From: Globodera rostochiensis
Taxonomy: Eukaryota > Nematoda > Chromadorea > Rhabditida > Heteroderidae
Reading direction: 5' to 3'
Length of the DNA stretch: 64,000 nt
Assembly: GCA_018350325.1 (NCBI GenBank)
Contig: JAEVLN010000009.1
Coordinates: 80,072 to 144,071 of the forward strand
Shown here: positions 1 through 13,363 of the stretch, piece after piece
Position numbering within the stretch: the first letter of the stretch is position 1
Layout of the letters: every line of letters starts with the position of its first letter
Translations under genes and position numbers: made by a program
The notes under the pieces: generated by a model
Told to the model about the DNA's origin: nothing
The model's database searches: none
What the model saw: the letters and a program-made list of their open reading frames with translations, nothing else

Positions 1-206
1 AGCCAAACAAAAATGCGGATTTTGGGATTGGAGAAGGGGGGGGGGTGGACAGTTCCTAAACTTTTATCATATGGGAATTGACGTTATTCATTAAAATTTG
101 CTCTTTACTCCAAGCGAAAAATGTGTGGCAATTCAACAAATCGCATTTTCAGTCAAAAAAAGCATAATGTGTCGCCCCATATCAAACTTCGGCGCCTTTC
201 CTCCCT

Positions 207-3200
207 CTAATCCGTCCCTTTTGACTTCTCCAACTTCGTGACCGTCTCTTCCAGTTTGGCCGCGAATTCTTCCGCCGTCGTTTGGTCTCGAAATTTGAGC
301 AAAAACACTTCGTCAACGCCGTCCGAATTGTCGCTGAAGTCCTGCAAAAAAACGGACAAAACGTTAAGGTTCAACAAATTTATGAGAAAAAAAGATTAAA
401 TCCTTCACAAATTCTTCGGCATCCTGTTGCCATTAAATAAACACCCTTTAACACTTATTGATAGCCGTTGCTCACTTTGCACTTCAAAGTGCGAATGTTT
501 GGCTTTTGCTGGGTCGCCTGGCTCTTCATGTTGGCCAGAACGGGAAAGTTGGCGAACAGCTTGGAAAGTTGGTCACCACTGCGGATAACACAGCGGTAAC
601 GGCCAGACTCTTTGTTGTGCAACAGCTGTAAAAGAGGGGCATAAAATGTTCTTCAACGAACAAACCCCCCCCCCCCCCCTCCCCCTAAAGACCTTAAGCT
701 CTCCAATCCCGCGCTCTTTGCTTTGTTTGTCTTTATAACGAAACAGTTTGCATCTCGCACTGAACAACATCTTAAGAGAAGAAAAATCCAGTGGCAAACA
801 AATCAAATTTGAAGCAAATTACCTCCTCATTTTCTTCTCCACTTTTTGTTTCAACTTTTGGCGGTAACGGCACTATGGGCTTAAAATTGTCGGTCGGAAC
901 GAACTCTTCGGTCGGTTCGTCGTCGGATCCGTTGCCTTTTTCGGGCGCCTCTTTTTCAGTCGAACCAACAACGGGAGAAGCTAAAAGCATGTTAAGGTGC
1001 GGGAGTTTAGTTTTCTAGTGTTTTACAATTTGCTGTGTTAATGGCTGAGCCCCCAAAAAGACTTCCGGTGATGGAAGAAGTCGGGAAAATGCCAGCACCG
1101 AAGGTGGAGAAGGACGGAAAGGCGGCGGTTGTGGCCGTCGATTTGAAAAGCAGAGGGATGTTGGCCGCCGTCGTTGTGGTGGTTGTTGGCGAACCACCAA
1201 AAGAGAATGTACTGCTCGAGCTAGTCGTCGTCACTGGCGCAGTGGCTCCAAAACCACCAAAAGAGAATGTACTGCTCGGGCTCGTCGTCGTCACTTGCGC
1301 AGTCGCTCCAAAACCACCAAAAGAGAATGTACTGCTCGAGTTCGTCGTCGTCACTGGCACAGTGGCTCCAACAATAGGTTTGGGGACTGCGCTTGTTTCC
1401 GTTGTTGAAGCGGTGGTGGTGACGGTTGAAGAGGTGGAGGTGAGCGAAATAGCTAATAATAATAATTATTATTATTTACTGTATCGGAAATACAGTCCCC
1501 TCCCCCATACTTAGAACTAGCATAAAATGGCCGCCGATCTTCCGAACCTAAGATCAATATATTTCTTTTGATTAGCGATCTACGATCCCCTTATAGAGAA
1601 GGAAATAATAAACTCACTGGTTGTTGTTGCTGTATTAATGGCTGAACCCCCAAAAAGACTTCCGGTGATGGAAGAAGTCTGGAAATTGCCAGGGCTGAAG
1701 GTGGAGAAGGACGGAAAGGCGGCAGTTGTGGTCGTCGTCGTTTTGGGTGTTGCGGTGATGCCGAAGAGCAGAGGAATGTTGGCCGCCGTTGTTGTGGTCG
1801 TTGTTGAAACACCACCAAAAGTGAATGCACTGCTCGCGCTCGTCGACGTCATTGAAGCAGTTGTCCCGAAAGGACACTTTACAGAAGTTTCAGTTGTTAA
1901 GGTGGGAGCAGCTCTTTTCCCGTAAGGAGAAATTTCATCAACCGATTGTGCAGCGGAGCGCTTTCGTGACCCGCCATTAACTTGCAACTGTCCACTTGAA
2001 GCTAAAGATAAATACGGTTCATTAAGTCCCCCTCAAACTTTTCCTTTTCATTGGTTGAAACTGATGTAACGAAAACGCCCAGAGTAGACGTCCGAGGTTA
2101 ACCCAGACAAATTTACGGTATGGAAAGTAAAAATGAACTAATTCGAATTTTTAGCATAAAAACGAGAAAATGTCACGGCGTGGGGGGGGGGGCTATGCAC
2201 CCTCATCAAAAACATTTGAAAAAACTGGCCATATTTCGAAATTATACTAAATAAAACAGACTGGATGTTACGGTTTGTGTTGTTGAACTTCCAAAAAGAC
2301 TTCCGGTGATGGAAGAAATCGGAAAATTGCCAGCGCTGAAGGTGGAGAAGGACGGAAAGGCGGCAGTTGTGGTCGTCGTCGTTTTGGGTGTTGCGGTGAT
2401 GCCGAAAAGCAGAGGAATGTTGGCCGCCGTTGTTGTGGTGGTTGTTGAAACACCACCAAAAGTGAGCGTACTGCTCGGGCTAGTCGTCGTCACTGGCGCA
2501 GTGGCTCCAAAACCACCAAAAGTGAGCGTACTGCTCGGGCTCGTCGTCGTCACTGGCGCAGTGGCTCCAACGATAAGTTTAGGGACTGCGCTTGTTTCCG
2601 TTGTTGAAGCTGTGGTGGTAACGGTTGAAGAGGTGGAGGTGAGCGAAACGCCTAATGTGTGGGTAAACAGTATTCAGATCACAAGTTCTTAAAGTCCCAA
2701 GTTCGATTGAAAACACCACTTAAAGAATTGCATGAAACCTTCAATTTCCGCTCATAAATGCTTTTTTCTTACTAAAAAACGAATCGTTTCCCTAAAAAAA
2801 CGAATTGGGTAAAAAACGAATTGGGGTCCGTTCATAATAAAGCCGGTTCAAATTAGAAAAATTGGCTAGTAAGAAAGCCAAACATGTTCTGAAACGATCA
2901 GAGTCCTTACAGCAGCAGAAATGACATGACAGAATACAAAAAACCTTCGTTTAAAGTGGAGAATGACGGAAAGACGGCGGTTGTTGGCGTCGTCGTCGTT
3001 TTGGGCGTTGCATTGGTGCCAAAGAGCAAAGGAATGTTGGCCGCCGTCGTTGTGGCGGCGGTTAAAGGCGCATTTGTGACCGCCGACGCATCAGTCGTTT
3101 CGTCCACATAATACATTTGGTCCAACCCGCGCAAATGTTTGAGATAATCCTTTATTGAGGGCGTCTAAAAGTTAAGTTAAAATTGGTTAGCCGAAAATGA

Positions 3201-3319
3201 CGGGGAATTACAAAGTCTAAGGAAGAGTTGGAGCGGTGAGCCTTCTGCAAAAAACGTAGAAAGTTCTCATTCAGAATGGACAGCTTCTCGCGGAACATTC
3301 GCTCATTATCGGTGGCCAT
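207..3319 (-). CDS. npp-16: Nup50-like FG nucleoporin with C-terminal Ran-binding domain
   Basis: Role (family knowledge): Nup50 sits on the nuclear-basket side of the pore and helps importin-alpha/beta cargo release through Ran. Nine exons can be joined with closing phases (complement 207..341, 476..625, 693..770, 823..980, 1027..1452, 1618..1987, 2272..2651, 2945..3164, 3212..3319), giving about 674 aa. The N-terminus MATDNERMF leads to a segment with TPSIKDYLKHL that matches the conserved Nup50 motif around LTPIFKDYEKYL. The middle is Thr/Ser-rich with FG, FGG and GSLFGG repeats in four homologous exons. The C-terminus is a RanBD1: RCKLFRYKD, KERGIGELK, then SGRYRCVIRSGDQ, ending ...KLEKSKGTD at the stop. 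The start is the first ATG after an acceptor-like AG. The canonical N-terminal importin-alpha-binding region is not in this model. A possible exon further upstream (about 3412-3500) could supply it. RanBP2/NPP-9 is less likely because there is a single RanBD. Confidence 0.85.
1027..3164 (-). repeat. Four tandemly duplicated FG-repeat exons
   Basis: Exons at 1027-1452, 1618-1987, 2272-2651 and 2945-3164 share the same order of blocks on the minus strand: NIPLLFG, a Thr tract, AAFPSFSTF, then SSITGSLFGG. In the first three the FG-rich stretch VTTTSPSSTFSFGGFGAT is present in one to three copies. Nucleotide identity between copies is high, for example the 40-odd bases around 1050-1090, 1650-1690 and 2290-2330. 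This looks like segmental exon duplication within one gene. The intervening introns are not obviously duplicated over their whole length. Confidence 0.85.
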
Positions 3320-3728
3320 TTTAATATAGCAAAGACAAAACAATCTGAAATATTTTGTAACGCGTATTTCCTTCCTATTGAATTCCGTGGCGGAAATAAA
3401 TTCCAAAACCCTCAAAAAAAATTTCCCGAATTGGCAATGATGCTTTTAAAGGCTTTTCTTTTGGACACGTTGGAGGCGTCATTCCCGGAGAAGAGAGTGC
3501 GACACTCTCTTCTCTTTTCCTGTCTTACTTTTTTTCTCTGCTTACCATTAAAACAGGACGCCACAACAACGAAATAAACCCAAAAATGGGGCAAATCAAA
3601 AGCACCAAACAATAAAAGGCAAATTAAAGGCGTTAAGTATATAACCGGACAAAAGACTGATTATTTACTGTTGAAAAGCATTTTATTTATTTGTTGTTCA
3701 TGAAAACGAAATAAATTACAAAAATTGA

Positions 3729-5504
3729 TCAAGCGGCAGAAAGTGAGGGGAAAGGAGTTTGTTTGGAGATCACTAAAGTCTGTTTTTGATGCGATATGTA
3801 CCCTTTGATCTTCTTCTGAGCTATCAGATTTGCCAAAATGCAAGCCAATTCGTCCGCATCAATGTCCGTGCCCAAAAAGCGAAGAATCGCGAGAAAGGCG
3901 TCCAATTTTATCAGATGGGTGTTCAGAATTGACGCTCTTAAAAGGGATTATTTACTTTCATAGCTTCCTAAGAATAAAATTGCGCCACTTACACTCGCTT
4001 AAAAAGGTTCCGATATGTAATCACTTTGAGCTTTTCCAACATCAAAAAGATGCCGCATTTAATGAAGAAGTGCTGGTGTTTCTGTAAGGCCAGGTTCAGG
4101 TCACGCAAATTGCCATCCCTTAAAAGTATATAAATCAATCGCTAGATTGGTCCAGCTACTTGACACTGGTGACCACATCAGCGAATTGGCCGAGATTATG
4201 ACGCATCAGCAACTGTTGGGTGGGCATATGGCCCAGGAACATCTTCACGGGGATCAGATACATCAGAATGAGCCGTTTATTGCGCATGAACTGGGCCGAA
4301 CAATGCTCAAAGGCAAATGTCAGCGATTCCTCCGCGCGGGGAAGATCCTGAAAACTTTCAAAATAACCTCAAAGAAATATTTAAGTATTTGGATCGTATT
4401 TTTAAAAATAAAAATTTAAATAAATTTGGTTTTCGGCCTCTATTTAAAAGCGTAAAAACCATGTCGAACATGGCCTTTCGGCCAAGAAAGTATTTGTATG
4501 TGATCTTATCAGCCAGCGAGAAGCGCTCGTACAGCTCGCCCACGTGGTCAATGCTGCGGATCAGCGGCTTCAACAGATGCAAACGATTTATCTTAACAAA
4601 AAGTTAACGTTTTGTTTCATTCCGCCAAATATGCTGTTACAAAAAAGTGTATTTTTTCGCTCACCCCAAAGTAAATTCGGAAAAGTTGGTTGGTCAGGTT
4701 GAGGATGGCCACTTTTTTAGTGGTTGCATCCGAACGCTCCGCCACACAAATTCGATAGCTCTCCATAATTGGAGAGGCGGACTCTTCGTAAAACGTTGCG
4801 GTTTGGGCATCGGCCGCCTTCCGCTGGTGGCCATTCCAAAGTACACAGCCATGCTTATCAGCCTAAAATCTCATCATTTTTAGAGTAATGCAAACATGGA
4901 TAGTATTTAAGAATATTTTAATTATTCTTTTGAAGACAAACTCACAATTCTCGCAACAAGGCGCAAATCGCTGCATAACGCATACAAAATGGGTATGAAC
5001 CAATTGGCATCCTTTTCTCGCTGCAGAATTTCGCGATTGAACAGCTGAAGCGCGTTTGTCTGATGGCCAAAGGCCGCCTGCCAATCGGACGCGCTCAGCG
5101 CGTGCAGCACGTTCAGATGCAACATCACAAGCTCATCGAAGACGGCCCATTGGACGGCGGCTCGGTCGTCGTAGCGTTCCTCCGGAGAGGACACCTGAAG
5201 TTATTAAATATAAAACAATTCTGAAGTTTTCTGTTTAATTTAAATTAATAGAATTCTCCTAAAAGGAATAAAGCTGACAAGAACCAATTAAGTAATCATG
5301 TATCTAGAAGCTATAATGCCTCTCGGCCTGATGTGATTAAATGCAAAATGTAAAATTACATAACTGAAGGAACTTCAGGTCCGCGTGTTTGTCTCTACAA
5401 CAAAGCAGCACTGAAGCCAGTTCTGCTGCTTCCCAAGTTTGTTCATCGATGAGTGAGACCAAATAGTCGTAATACGCGTAGAAATTGGAAAATTCCACCT
5501 CCAT
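3729..5504 (-). CDS. PCI-domain protein, PCID2/Thp1 homologue (mRNA export)
   Basis: Role (family knowledge): PCID2/Thp1 is the PCI-fold subunit of the TREX-2 complex that couples transcription to mRNA export at the nuclear pore. Minus-strand exons spell a collinear match: [20 protein letters not shown] (5504 downwards), [82 protein letters not shown], and the end [13 protein letters not shown]...KGYISHQKQ...PFPSLSAA with stop at 3729-3731. The C-terminal half is the PCI winged-helix region. An in-frame upstream ATG at 5534 exists, but the ATG at 5504 gives an N-terminus like that of PCID2. Several internal exon ends are approximate. A polyadenylation signal (AATAAA on the minus strand) lies about 45 bp past the stop, near 3682. 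Confidence 0.88.
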
Positions 5505-5534
5505 CACTAAATGCCCAAAGTGAGTATAGCTCAA

Positions 5535-6237
5535 AGCTCAAGTTTTGGCTATACTTCTTTGGGCCGGAAATATGTACATTTATTTTTTTTTTAGCTACTT
5601 AAAATAGCATTTTCGCCGATTTTTTGCACCTACTATATACCAATCGACACCTCTCGGTTTCTAGAGCAAGAATTAAAAAAATATTGCGCGGACTTTTTCA
5701 AAGTAAAAGATCGTGACCAAAGCTTTATCTCCTCACTCATCAGTTGTTTTTGATTGGCTCAACATGTTTTATGAGAATTTCAGCCAGAAAGCGAAAGAGG
5801 GGTAAAATGGTAGTGTAGAGCAGAATTTAAAAAAACTGAGATTATAAAACCAGGATTTCATGAGATTTCAGTCGCATAAGGGACGTTTCAGTCTCAATCC
5901 AGATCCCGCTCTACTCTAAATAGGCTAAACTACAAAGGAAGCAAATATTAATGGGTTAATATGTTACAATTGTAATTTGAAAGAACCGATCAAACAAAAA
6001 GTGAACTCCCAATAAAAACAATTCTTTGGAGTTAGACAGCTGAATAAGAAACAGTTTATTACAAGGACAATCTCTCAATCACAATTTCGAAAGAAAAAAC
6101 ACCGGCGGGATAATACAAAATGAACATTATGATAAAAAGCAATTTTTTGGACATTGTGTGAATTGAAAGAGTAAATTCTGCTAACAAATGAACAAAGTTC
6201 TGATGGTGTGAGTTTGGAATAGTTTAATAGATTTGAA
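5535..6237. other. Intergenic, AT-rich
   Basis: No coding region seen. A minus-strand AATAAA near 6054-6059 lies about 180 bp beyond the stop of the carboxypeptidase gene and is its probable polyadenylation signal. The rest is unique-looking AT-rich sequence that should contain the promoter of the PCID2-like gene. Confidence 0.6.
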
Positions 6238-9200
6238 TCAGATCACCTGGGCCACCTTCCGCGAATCCAACACTTCATCCTCCTCATCTTCATCCGACTC
6301 TTCCCCTGAGGTGTACCCCTATAAAAGTGATCATTTCATGACACTATTACCAATCGAGTTGGAATCCGAATCCGCAAATAAGATTCCAACATTATTCCAA
6401 ATTTGGATTCAAAAAAAAAATCCCCGTTAACGACCTCCACCTTCAACGGAACTCTCTCGAACCCATCCGGCCTCCGTTGCTTCTGTCGGTCTCCCCGTTG
6501 TCCGCCCTTTTTGTCCGCGTTTCTTCTCCACCTCCAGCCTTTCAAGGATTTACACAGACAAAACTGGCCAAGGAGGTGAGGAAAATGGATAGGTTAAAAA
6601 AAACATCCAAAAGTACCAATGAAAGCGAGAGCATTGCCAACGCGATCAGAGCGGCCACAATGCTTCGCTGAACACTCATTCGGAAGGGCCTATGGAGGGC
6701 AAAGTCTTTCACGGTCGATAGGGCCAATTCGATCTGAAAAAAGAAGAATACGGAGTGCGCCGTTTGGACAAAGTCGGTACAATAAGAAAGATCAGTCGGT
6801 ATATCGAACAAAATTTTGAGCATTGTCAGATAATTTTTCAATTACTGTAATTTGATAAATGTTACAGTAAAAGTGGTAATCATTGGCGAGAAGTCTTCGG
6901 TCTCAACAATGACTTTGTATTTGCCGGGCTCCTGAACGTATAATAATTAGGCCGAAATTTATTTATTTTGTCAATTATTACCAACGGGAAAAAAAAGTGT
7001 CCCAACTTTGTGGTGATTTTCTTCTTTTTGGCCCCACTGTCCTGTCCATTCTGTCCAATTGGCCACACTGAAACGATTGCCCCGGCCAACGGGTCACCCT
7101 CCACGTCCGTAACCATTCCAGTAAAGCCTTGCAAACGCTAAAACAGAAAATCAATCAAAACTAAAAATAAAAGAAATTTCTCTACCCTCTCCAAAACGGC
7201 GAGCAACGAGCGCCGGTTTTCTCCAAATAAATGACCCTAAATTTTAAAAATTACGTTTTTTTTAAACCGTTTCATAGTGGTAACAACTCACAACGCCTTG
7301 GCCTTCGTAGCAGCAGCCGGCCTGGGCTAGAAGTACGTCGGGCACTGCGTTCCATTTATCCTGGCCAAACTGCCAATGGAATTCCCCCAGGACGGCAGTC
7401 GACGGTCGATTCGTCGCGCACATGTCAAAATTATTCTAATAAATGAATAATTCATAATGACACCTCCAATCTATGCTTCCTTAATATACCCTCCCCCCCC
7501 CCAATCTCCCCACAGGTCAAAGGGGCCATAGCCCACAAAACGCTATTTCAATGAAAGTGCCTTGTCCAATGCCAAGCAACACGCATTTGTGGAGGAGCGA
7601 TTGTTCCCCCATTTGAGTCTCTGACCAAATTCCTGATCCCACCCCCCCCCCCTCCCATTCTCACACCTGTATCATCTGTTCGTGGTGTCGGATGTACAAT
7701 TGGCCAAGAGCCATCGGCGTGGCGGTCCAATTGCCCTCGGGCAACTTCTCCTCCTTAATGTCCTGCTCCGTGCCCATCAGCTCTTGTTCCTGCTCAAAAT
7801 GTGCTGCTGTGCCATTTTTCAACATCCCCATGTCCTCTCCAGGTCTCGTGATGTCGATGAAACGGACCTGTGGGGAAATTCATTGAGAGAATTTCATTTT
7901 TAACCCGAAAATTGCCTTAAGTCCTCCGCTAGCAATAACAATGACAAAATCAATTTCAGGCACAGCTTGTAGGACGGAGGAGACCAATGGGATGAACGGA
8001 GAGATGGTGGCATAGTCGTGGCAATTCAGCTGAGTGCTAAAATTTTGAATTTTATAATCGATCGACCATTTTTTTGGCAAATTTTATTTGTTTTTGTGGG
8101 GAAAGGCAGGGATTTTCCCTTTCCTCATGACAGAATGTTTGCGTGGTACACGCCCCACAGATACGTCCTGATCGCTTCCCCACAAAGTAGACCCTTACTG
8201 TGGGATTTCGGGTGCCAATATTATGGTGGAGCCTGCCAGAATTCGCTCCACCAGCTTGCCCTCCTCCTCCAAATAGGCGGACGTTATGCCGGGACCGGTA
8301 GTTTCGTCGCTCTGCTGGTCGCAAAGCCGAGCCCCCAATTGGTAGACTAAGGACGAAGTCTTCTGAAGATGTTTTGAATGATCAGAAATTCGATAGTTCG
8401 CACGACCATTTCGACCGCCATCACCAAAGTGTGAGGACCACGATGAGAGCCCACCGCGCGCAATTTCATTCCGTCGACTTCCACGAGACGGGCCGAACAG
8501 CTCCGAGACTGGTCCAACCGGTCGAAGCCGAAGGAGGTGACTGCAGTTATTTGTCCGGGGGTGAAGTGGTCGGTCGGTGCTACGGAAGGCACCACCACCG
8601 AATACTCCTTAACCTGGTCCCGCTTCAGTACGTTCAGCATCGTCTACGGGAGAAGAGCAAATTTAGAGAAATATTTAAAAAACTTTCGAACAAATCATTA
8701 TGAGTGCACAGCTAAACTAAAATCCCAAGCAAAACAAAAACACCACGACAAAGTGCAAAAGTAAAATTTATACCAAAATGTGCAACAATACAATTCCACA
8801 GACTCCTATTTATATTCAACGAAATTTTGATAAACAGAAGGACACGCTTAGAGGGAATCAACAATTAACAGCAATATTATGCGATGAAACGCTTATAATT
8901 AAATTAAGTTCAGAAAAATAATAAATTAAAACAATAAATTATTCATAAGAAAAAGTAAAGAATGCTAACAAATTGTGAGCGGTCGGGTCACAGAGACATT
9001 ATTAAAAATCACACCCCCATTTTAGCGACTAATCTGTGCCGTATGCAAAGGAAAAGCCTAACAATGCATTGGGTAGTGTTGTTGTAAGTAGCAACTAATT
9101 GTTTTTAAGTATTTGCCAGACCAAAATAAACAAATGCAACGGTCATATTTAAAATTATATTTAATAAATTGGCAAATGCTGAAGCTGTTGTGCCGAAACA

Positions 9201-12200
9201 ACCTCAATGATGGCGGTCAGTGCGGCGTCTAGACGGGCCGAGTCGATTTCGTGCTCGCTGGAGTTGCCGCAGCCGATGCCGACGCCCAACTGAAAGAGTC
9301 GACCCAGGCCCATCTGATCGACCAACGCAGCGACTCCTGCACAAGAAATAACAATTTAATTCTTAAATTATTGTGGGGAGAGGATAGCATTTATTAACAA
9401 ATAAAATGTTAAAAGACAAAAGCACAGCCACAATTCTGATCACTGATTGAGAGCAGCAGTTTCTGGCCTATCTCAACTCACGGGTTTGGCTCAGCCGCTC
9501 CTCACAGCCTTCTTTGCCTGCCAACAATCTCTGTTCGTCCTCATCATTTGATGGGCGTGATGCAAATGCTCTAAAATTGGCCAAATAAAAATATTTTTAA
9601 CAAAAAAAAACGCATTTGAAAATAATTGGATATTTTTCTCACTTACTTCTGCAAACTTTCGTCAAAATTTCGCTGGTTGAAGAGCCGCGGAGTGTTCTCC
9701 CCCGCACTGAACACAACCGATTGGGCGGGCCCCGAGGCAAACACAATCAAAGCATCGGCGTCAACACTACGCAAATAGGGGGCGAGGTCCGTTTGAGTGT
9801 ACTCCGCCACAATGTGCAGCCGAGCACGCTCGTGCAGCAGTTGAGCCTTCAAAAAATTATGACTTATAGCGCTGTTGATGACCCAAAAACACTCACAAGT
9901 TCCGGCTCCTGCTCGGAGTCCACGGGGCACGTGTGGTTGGCCAACCGAGTGAGCAGTTCTTTTGATGACCTGTCGATTCCGACGAGCAACAGCTCAAAGG
10001 ATCCCTTGCCGCGTACAAATGTCTGCTGTTTGGGGTTGTCTAAAAAATGCGAAAGTCGTAAGTTTTTCAAAATTCCAGCAGCACCATCTCCATCACAAGC
10101 CATGTGTTGCAGAGTGATGTTAACCACTTTTGGAGAGCCCGCGCCCACTTGAACATCAAATTGGTGCGGTTTGTAGTTCATGTGCGAAATTTGGAGCTGG
10201 AAATACATTTTAACGTATTTTATATTTGAAATTAAACGGTCACAAAATGACAATAAAAAAGGTTTACAGTGTAATTTCCCGGAGGAAGCAAGCGCCAGTA
10301 CTCGCCGAGTGTCGTTGTAGTCACATTTTTACCACGCCCTCCGCTCACTATGCCGATCTGAAGAATGCGTTGACAAATGTTTGATCTCTATCGTTTATAT
10401 GATAGGTTCTAGCAAAGGTATAAATCAATATTTCCTTATACAGTCCTTTCTCATTAACCAAAAAGCATAAATTGTGAACACCACCAACCATCGCATGCCC
10501 AATCGGTTTGTTCCTCTCATCCCGGACGACCCCCTTCACTCCGCCGTGGACAGCCTCCATAAAGGCGAACAGAGAAAATCGATTTTGGGACCAAAGGGTT
10601 GGCACCATGTCGTCGTAGGGGTACTTAAAGCAGCCCATTTCGATTGTGATTTCCAGCGAGTTGGAGTGAATGTATTGCCAATCCTATGAGGGGAGAGGGG
10701 GGAGGAAATTTCGTTGATTTTATTTACCTGCATTCCGCCGGCAAGATGATACCTTTCAAAATCGAACAATTATTGATAGAGCAATTTAGAGCAAATGAAA
10801 ATCCAAAACCCAATTCAAAAAAATGAATTTTTTTTTCCCTAAAAAATTTTAAGGGTTGCCCAAAGATTCGAACCATCCAGCCCCGTTGGTGATCCCGTGC
10901 AGAAATACGTCGCCATTGTCGCTGAGCCCGCAACGTCGGCCCGTCTTCCACATGTTTGTGTGTGCCCGAGCATAATCGTAGGCCAACTGGACGAACAGTT
11001 TGTCGTCGTTGGACGGTGTGTACACGCCGTCCTGACCCGTGTCAGAGTCGTCGTAAGGGTAATTCGCCACCAGCGAGCCTTAAATGTGACTAAAGTTTGC
11101 CTGAATAAATGTACGGACTGACCTGCATGGAGATTGGCGGACAGTACAAAAGGATATTTGAGAAGCCATTTCATCACCGCCGCAGTTTCCGGCTCAGGCG
11201 AAAAACCCCCGGACGCCTCCTTGTGGAATGGATACCGGGCAGGAAAGTTCCGGTTCAGATCGATGTTATTCGCATTCGTACGGCCCTGTCAGTCAGAGAC
11301 AATTTGGTGTTTCTAAGAAAATCATAAAAACACTAACCATATAGCCGACACGATCGCCAGGCCTGTCCATTTCATATCCATCCGGATTCATTGAGGGCTA
11401 AAATATTCAAATGTTGGTTTGTTGTTACCTATGCTAGTAAACTTAAGGAAATGAACAAAAAGCACCCGTTTTTCGGTTATGGAAAAAGGATTGGGCGTTA
11501 GCCCATTTTCAAAGGGCCCCGAACCCAACACAATTAATCAGATTTCTCATTTAAAGTTGACCATCAAATGGATGCGAGTGTCATTGACCATCCTGGACAT
11601 GTAATCATTATGGCCATAATTTTCGCAGAGCAACCAAGCCAAATAGAGCAACGCCTCCCGGCCAAATACCTAAATTGGGTTGAATCGCTGAAATTTGTTC
11701 AAGTTCACCTCATTTCCGTGCATGTTGGCCACATATTTGAACTCGGGTCGGAGCAGTTCATGCTCTCGCGGATTGCGTGCCACCACCAACACCCAAAGAT
11801 CACGCCCCTGCACACTTTTGCCAACACTGTATAGCCAAGTGATGTCCTTGAAACGTTCCGCCAAATCTTTAAGCCATTTGCTCATCGCATCGAAGTTGTG
11901 ATTTTTCTGGCTGTGGTTAAAAGGGGTAAAAGCTAAAAATTAAATTTTTTTATTGGCAGCTGACCGCGCCCCCCAAGACAAAAAGCGGGTGATAAATGAT
12001 AAATTTAAATATTTGCGTACTCAACCAACGGCACATCTTTAAAGGCGCCGACCAGCCTTTTGATGGTTTCATAGCTGCGGAATAATTCCTCGTCCTCCAC
12101 TTTAGTGCCAAAATATTTACTGAGGGCGTCCTGCTGCTCGGATTTTACTTCATTGGGATTCGGCACAATGTCACTGTTCCAATCGATGGCCAACGACGTC

Positions 12201-12431
12201 CGGAGACATATTCCTAAAGGACAAGTAAACATTCGTTTAGTTGCTGTTTCTTTATTTGAGAAAAAAATTTAATAAATCATTGGTTTCCAATAATTTTAAC
12301 GAGGGAGCTGAAACCTTTTTAAGGAATTTTAATATAACTACGACGCACTTACTTGAAAATACACAGAAACTAATCAGTGTTCTTAGTAATCTCGTCGTAC
12401 AAATAATGGTGTGCCAAGGCCGCAAATCCAT
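6238..12431 (-). CDS. Carboxypeptidase D-like type I membrane protein (M14B), one active domain
   Basis: Role (family knowledge): CPD trims C-terminal Arg/Lys from peptides in the trans-Golgi. Exon 1 (12353..12431) encodes a hydrophobic leader [16 protein letters not shown]... and joins exon 2 in phase. Domain I is an intact M14B peptidase: [24 protein letters not shown] (third zinc ligand), then EITIEMGC with the catalytic Glu, followed by a transthyretin-like domain ([17 protein letters not shown]). A second region (about 10.1-9.2 kb) and a third (8.64-6.9 kb) keep the fold-level pattern but lack the HxxE and catalytic residues. Domain III ends with [19 protein letters not shown] and a second transthyretin-like segment, then one TM helix (about 6.6 kb), a basic cytosolic stretch and an acidic tail DEDEEDEV. 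Joining the two halves relies on a phase-0 intron 8644-9202. If that junction is wrong, there are two genes. Confidence 0.8.
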
Positions 12432-13363
12432 AACATAATATAAACTCCCAGTCGCTTAAAAATATAATTATCAACATTTTTATTTATTTTCGTGAACATT
12501 AACAGCTGATTTAATTAGAATTTTGATTAGGATTTTAGTACCACGTACGTAAATACACTAGGGACCGGATCGTTATGCTCCAAATTCTTAAGTGCAATAA
12601 TTCAAAATTTTGGCACGTTTTTCACAACTATTTTAAGATTTTTAGAGCGTAAATTTTGCGAAATTCAATGGCGAGGATATAGAGTCTAACATCAATCACT
12701 CTGTTGGCCACGTCATTAGAGTTTGTGATAATTATTTTAATGGTTTTGGCGTTATGATTTGTACAAAAAGCTTCTCTTTTTTTTCTTTTCAAAATCGGTT
12801 AAAAAGGTTCCTAGAGGATTAAAGACACTTTTTGCTGTGGGGGATTCGGACGGGGGGGGGGCTTCGAAACAGAAGGGATCTCACCATTTAAGCGTGTTTT
12901 TGAGTGCTTTTTCGAATTTTTGGTAAAAATGCCAAAATATTCTCGTGAAGTCAAAAATATGTAAGTTAATCAGAGTGAGAATGGTGCATAGCCGGAGGCT
13001 AGAAAGAAATAATATGTATGGCAATTAGTAAGTTACGCATGCCGCCGACGAAGAATGTGGGAAACATTCACAAATCAGTGTGACGATTTACGAAGAACCA
13101 GTCAATAATGAGAGATTATGATTTGGTGATGGAATGGGAAGTCAATTCTCATCGCTCAACATCCCCCCCCCCTTCAGCGACCGTTTGTTAGGCAAACAGA
13201 ACATTCAATATGTGTAATTTTCATGAATTTACTCACTCACTATGCGTCTTTTCTTTGAGAGCAACGGATTGAATGAATCAATCATAAAGTTTGTAAATAT
13301 GTACATACCATGCATATGTAAACTCAAATTTTACGACCTAGTAAAATATTTAGGTACGTACGT

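Noticed and set aside
1035..2692. Plus-strand Val-rich ORFs
   Set aside because: Complement of the FG-exon Thr/Ala codons; the minus strand carries the nucleoporin with closing phases.
8644..9202. Gene boundary splitting the carboxypeptidase into two genes
   Set aside because: A stop at about 9160 follows the exon only if a phase-0 donor (9202) is ignored. The downstream half begins with a phase-0 acceptor, has no signal peptide, and completes the CPD domain order through the TM helix and acidic tail. Kept as one gene with a caveat.
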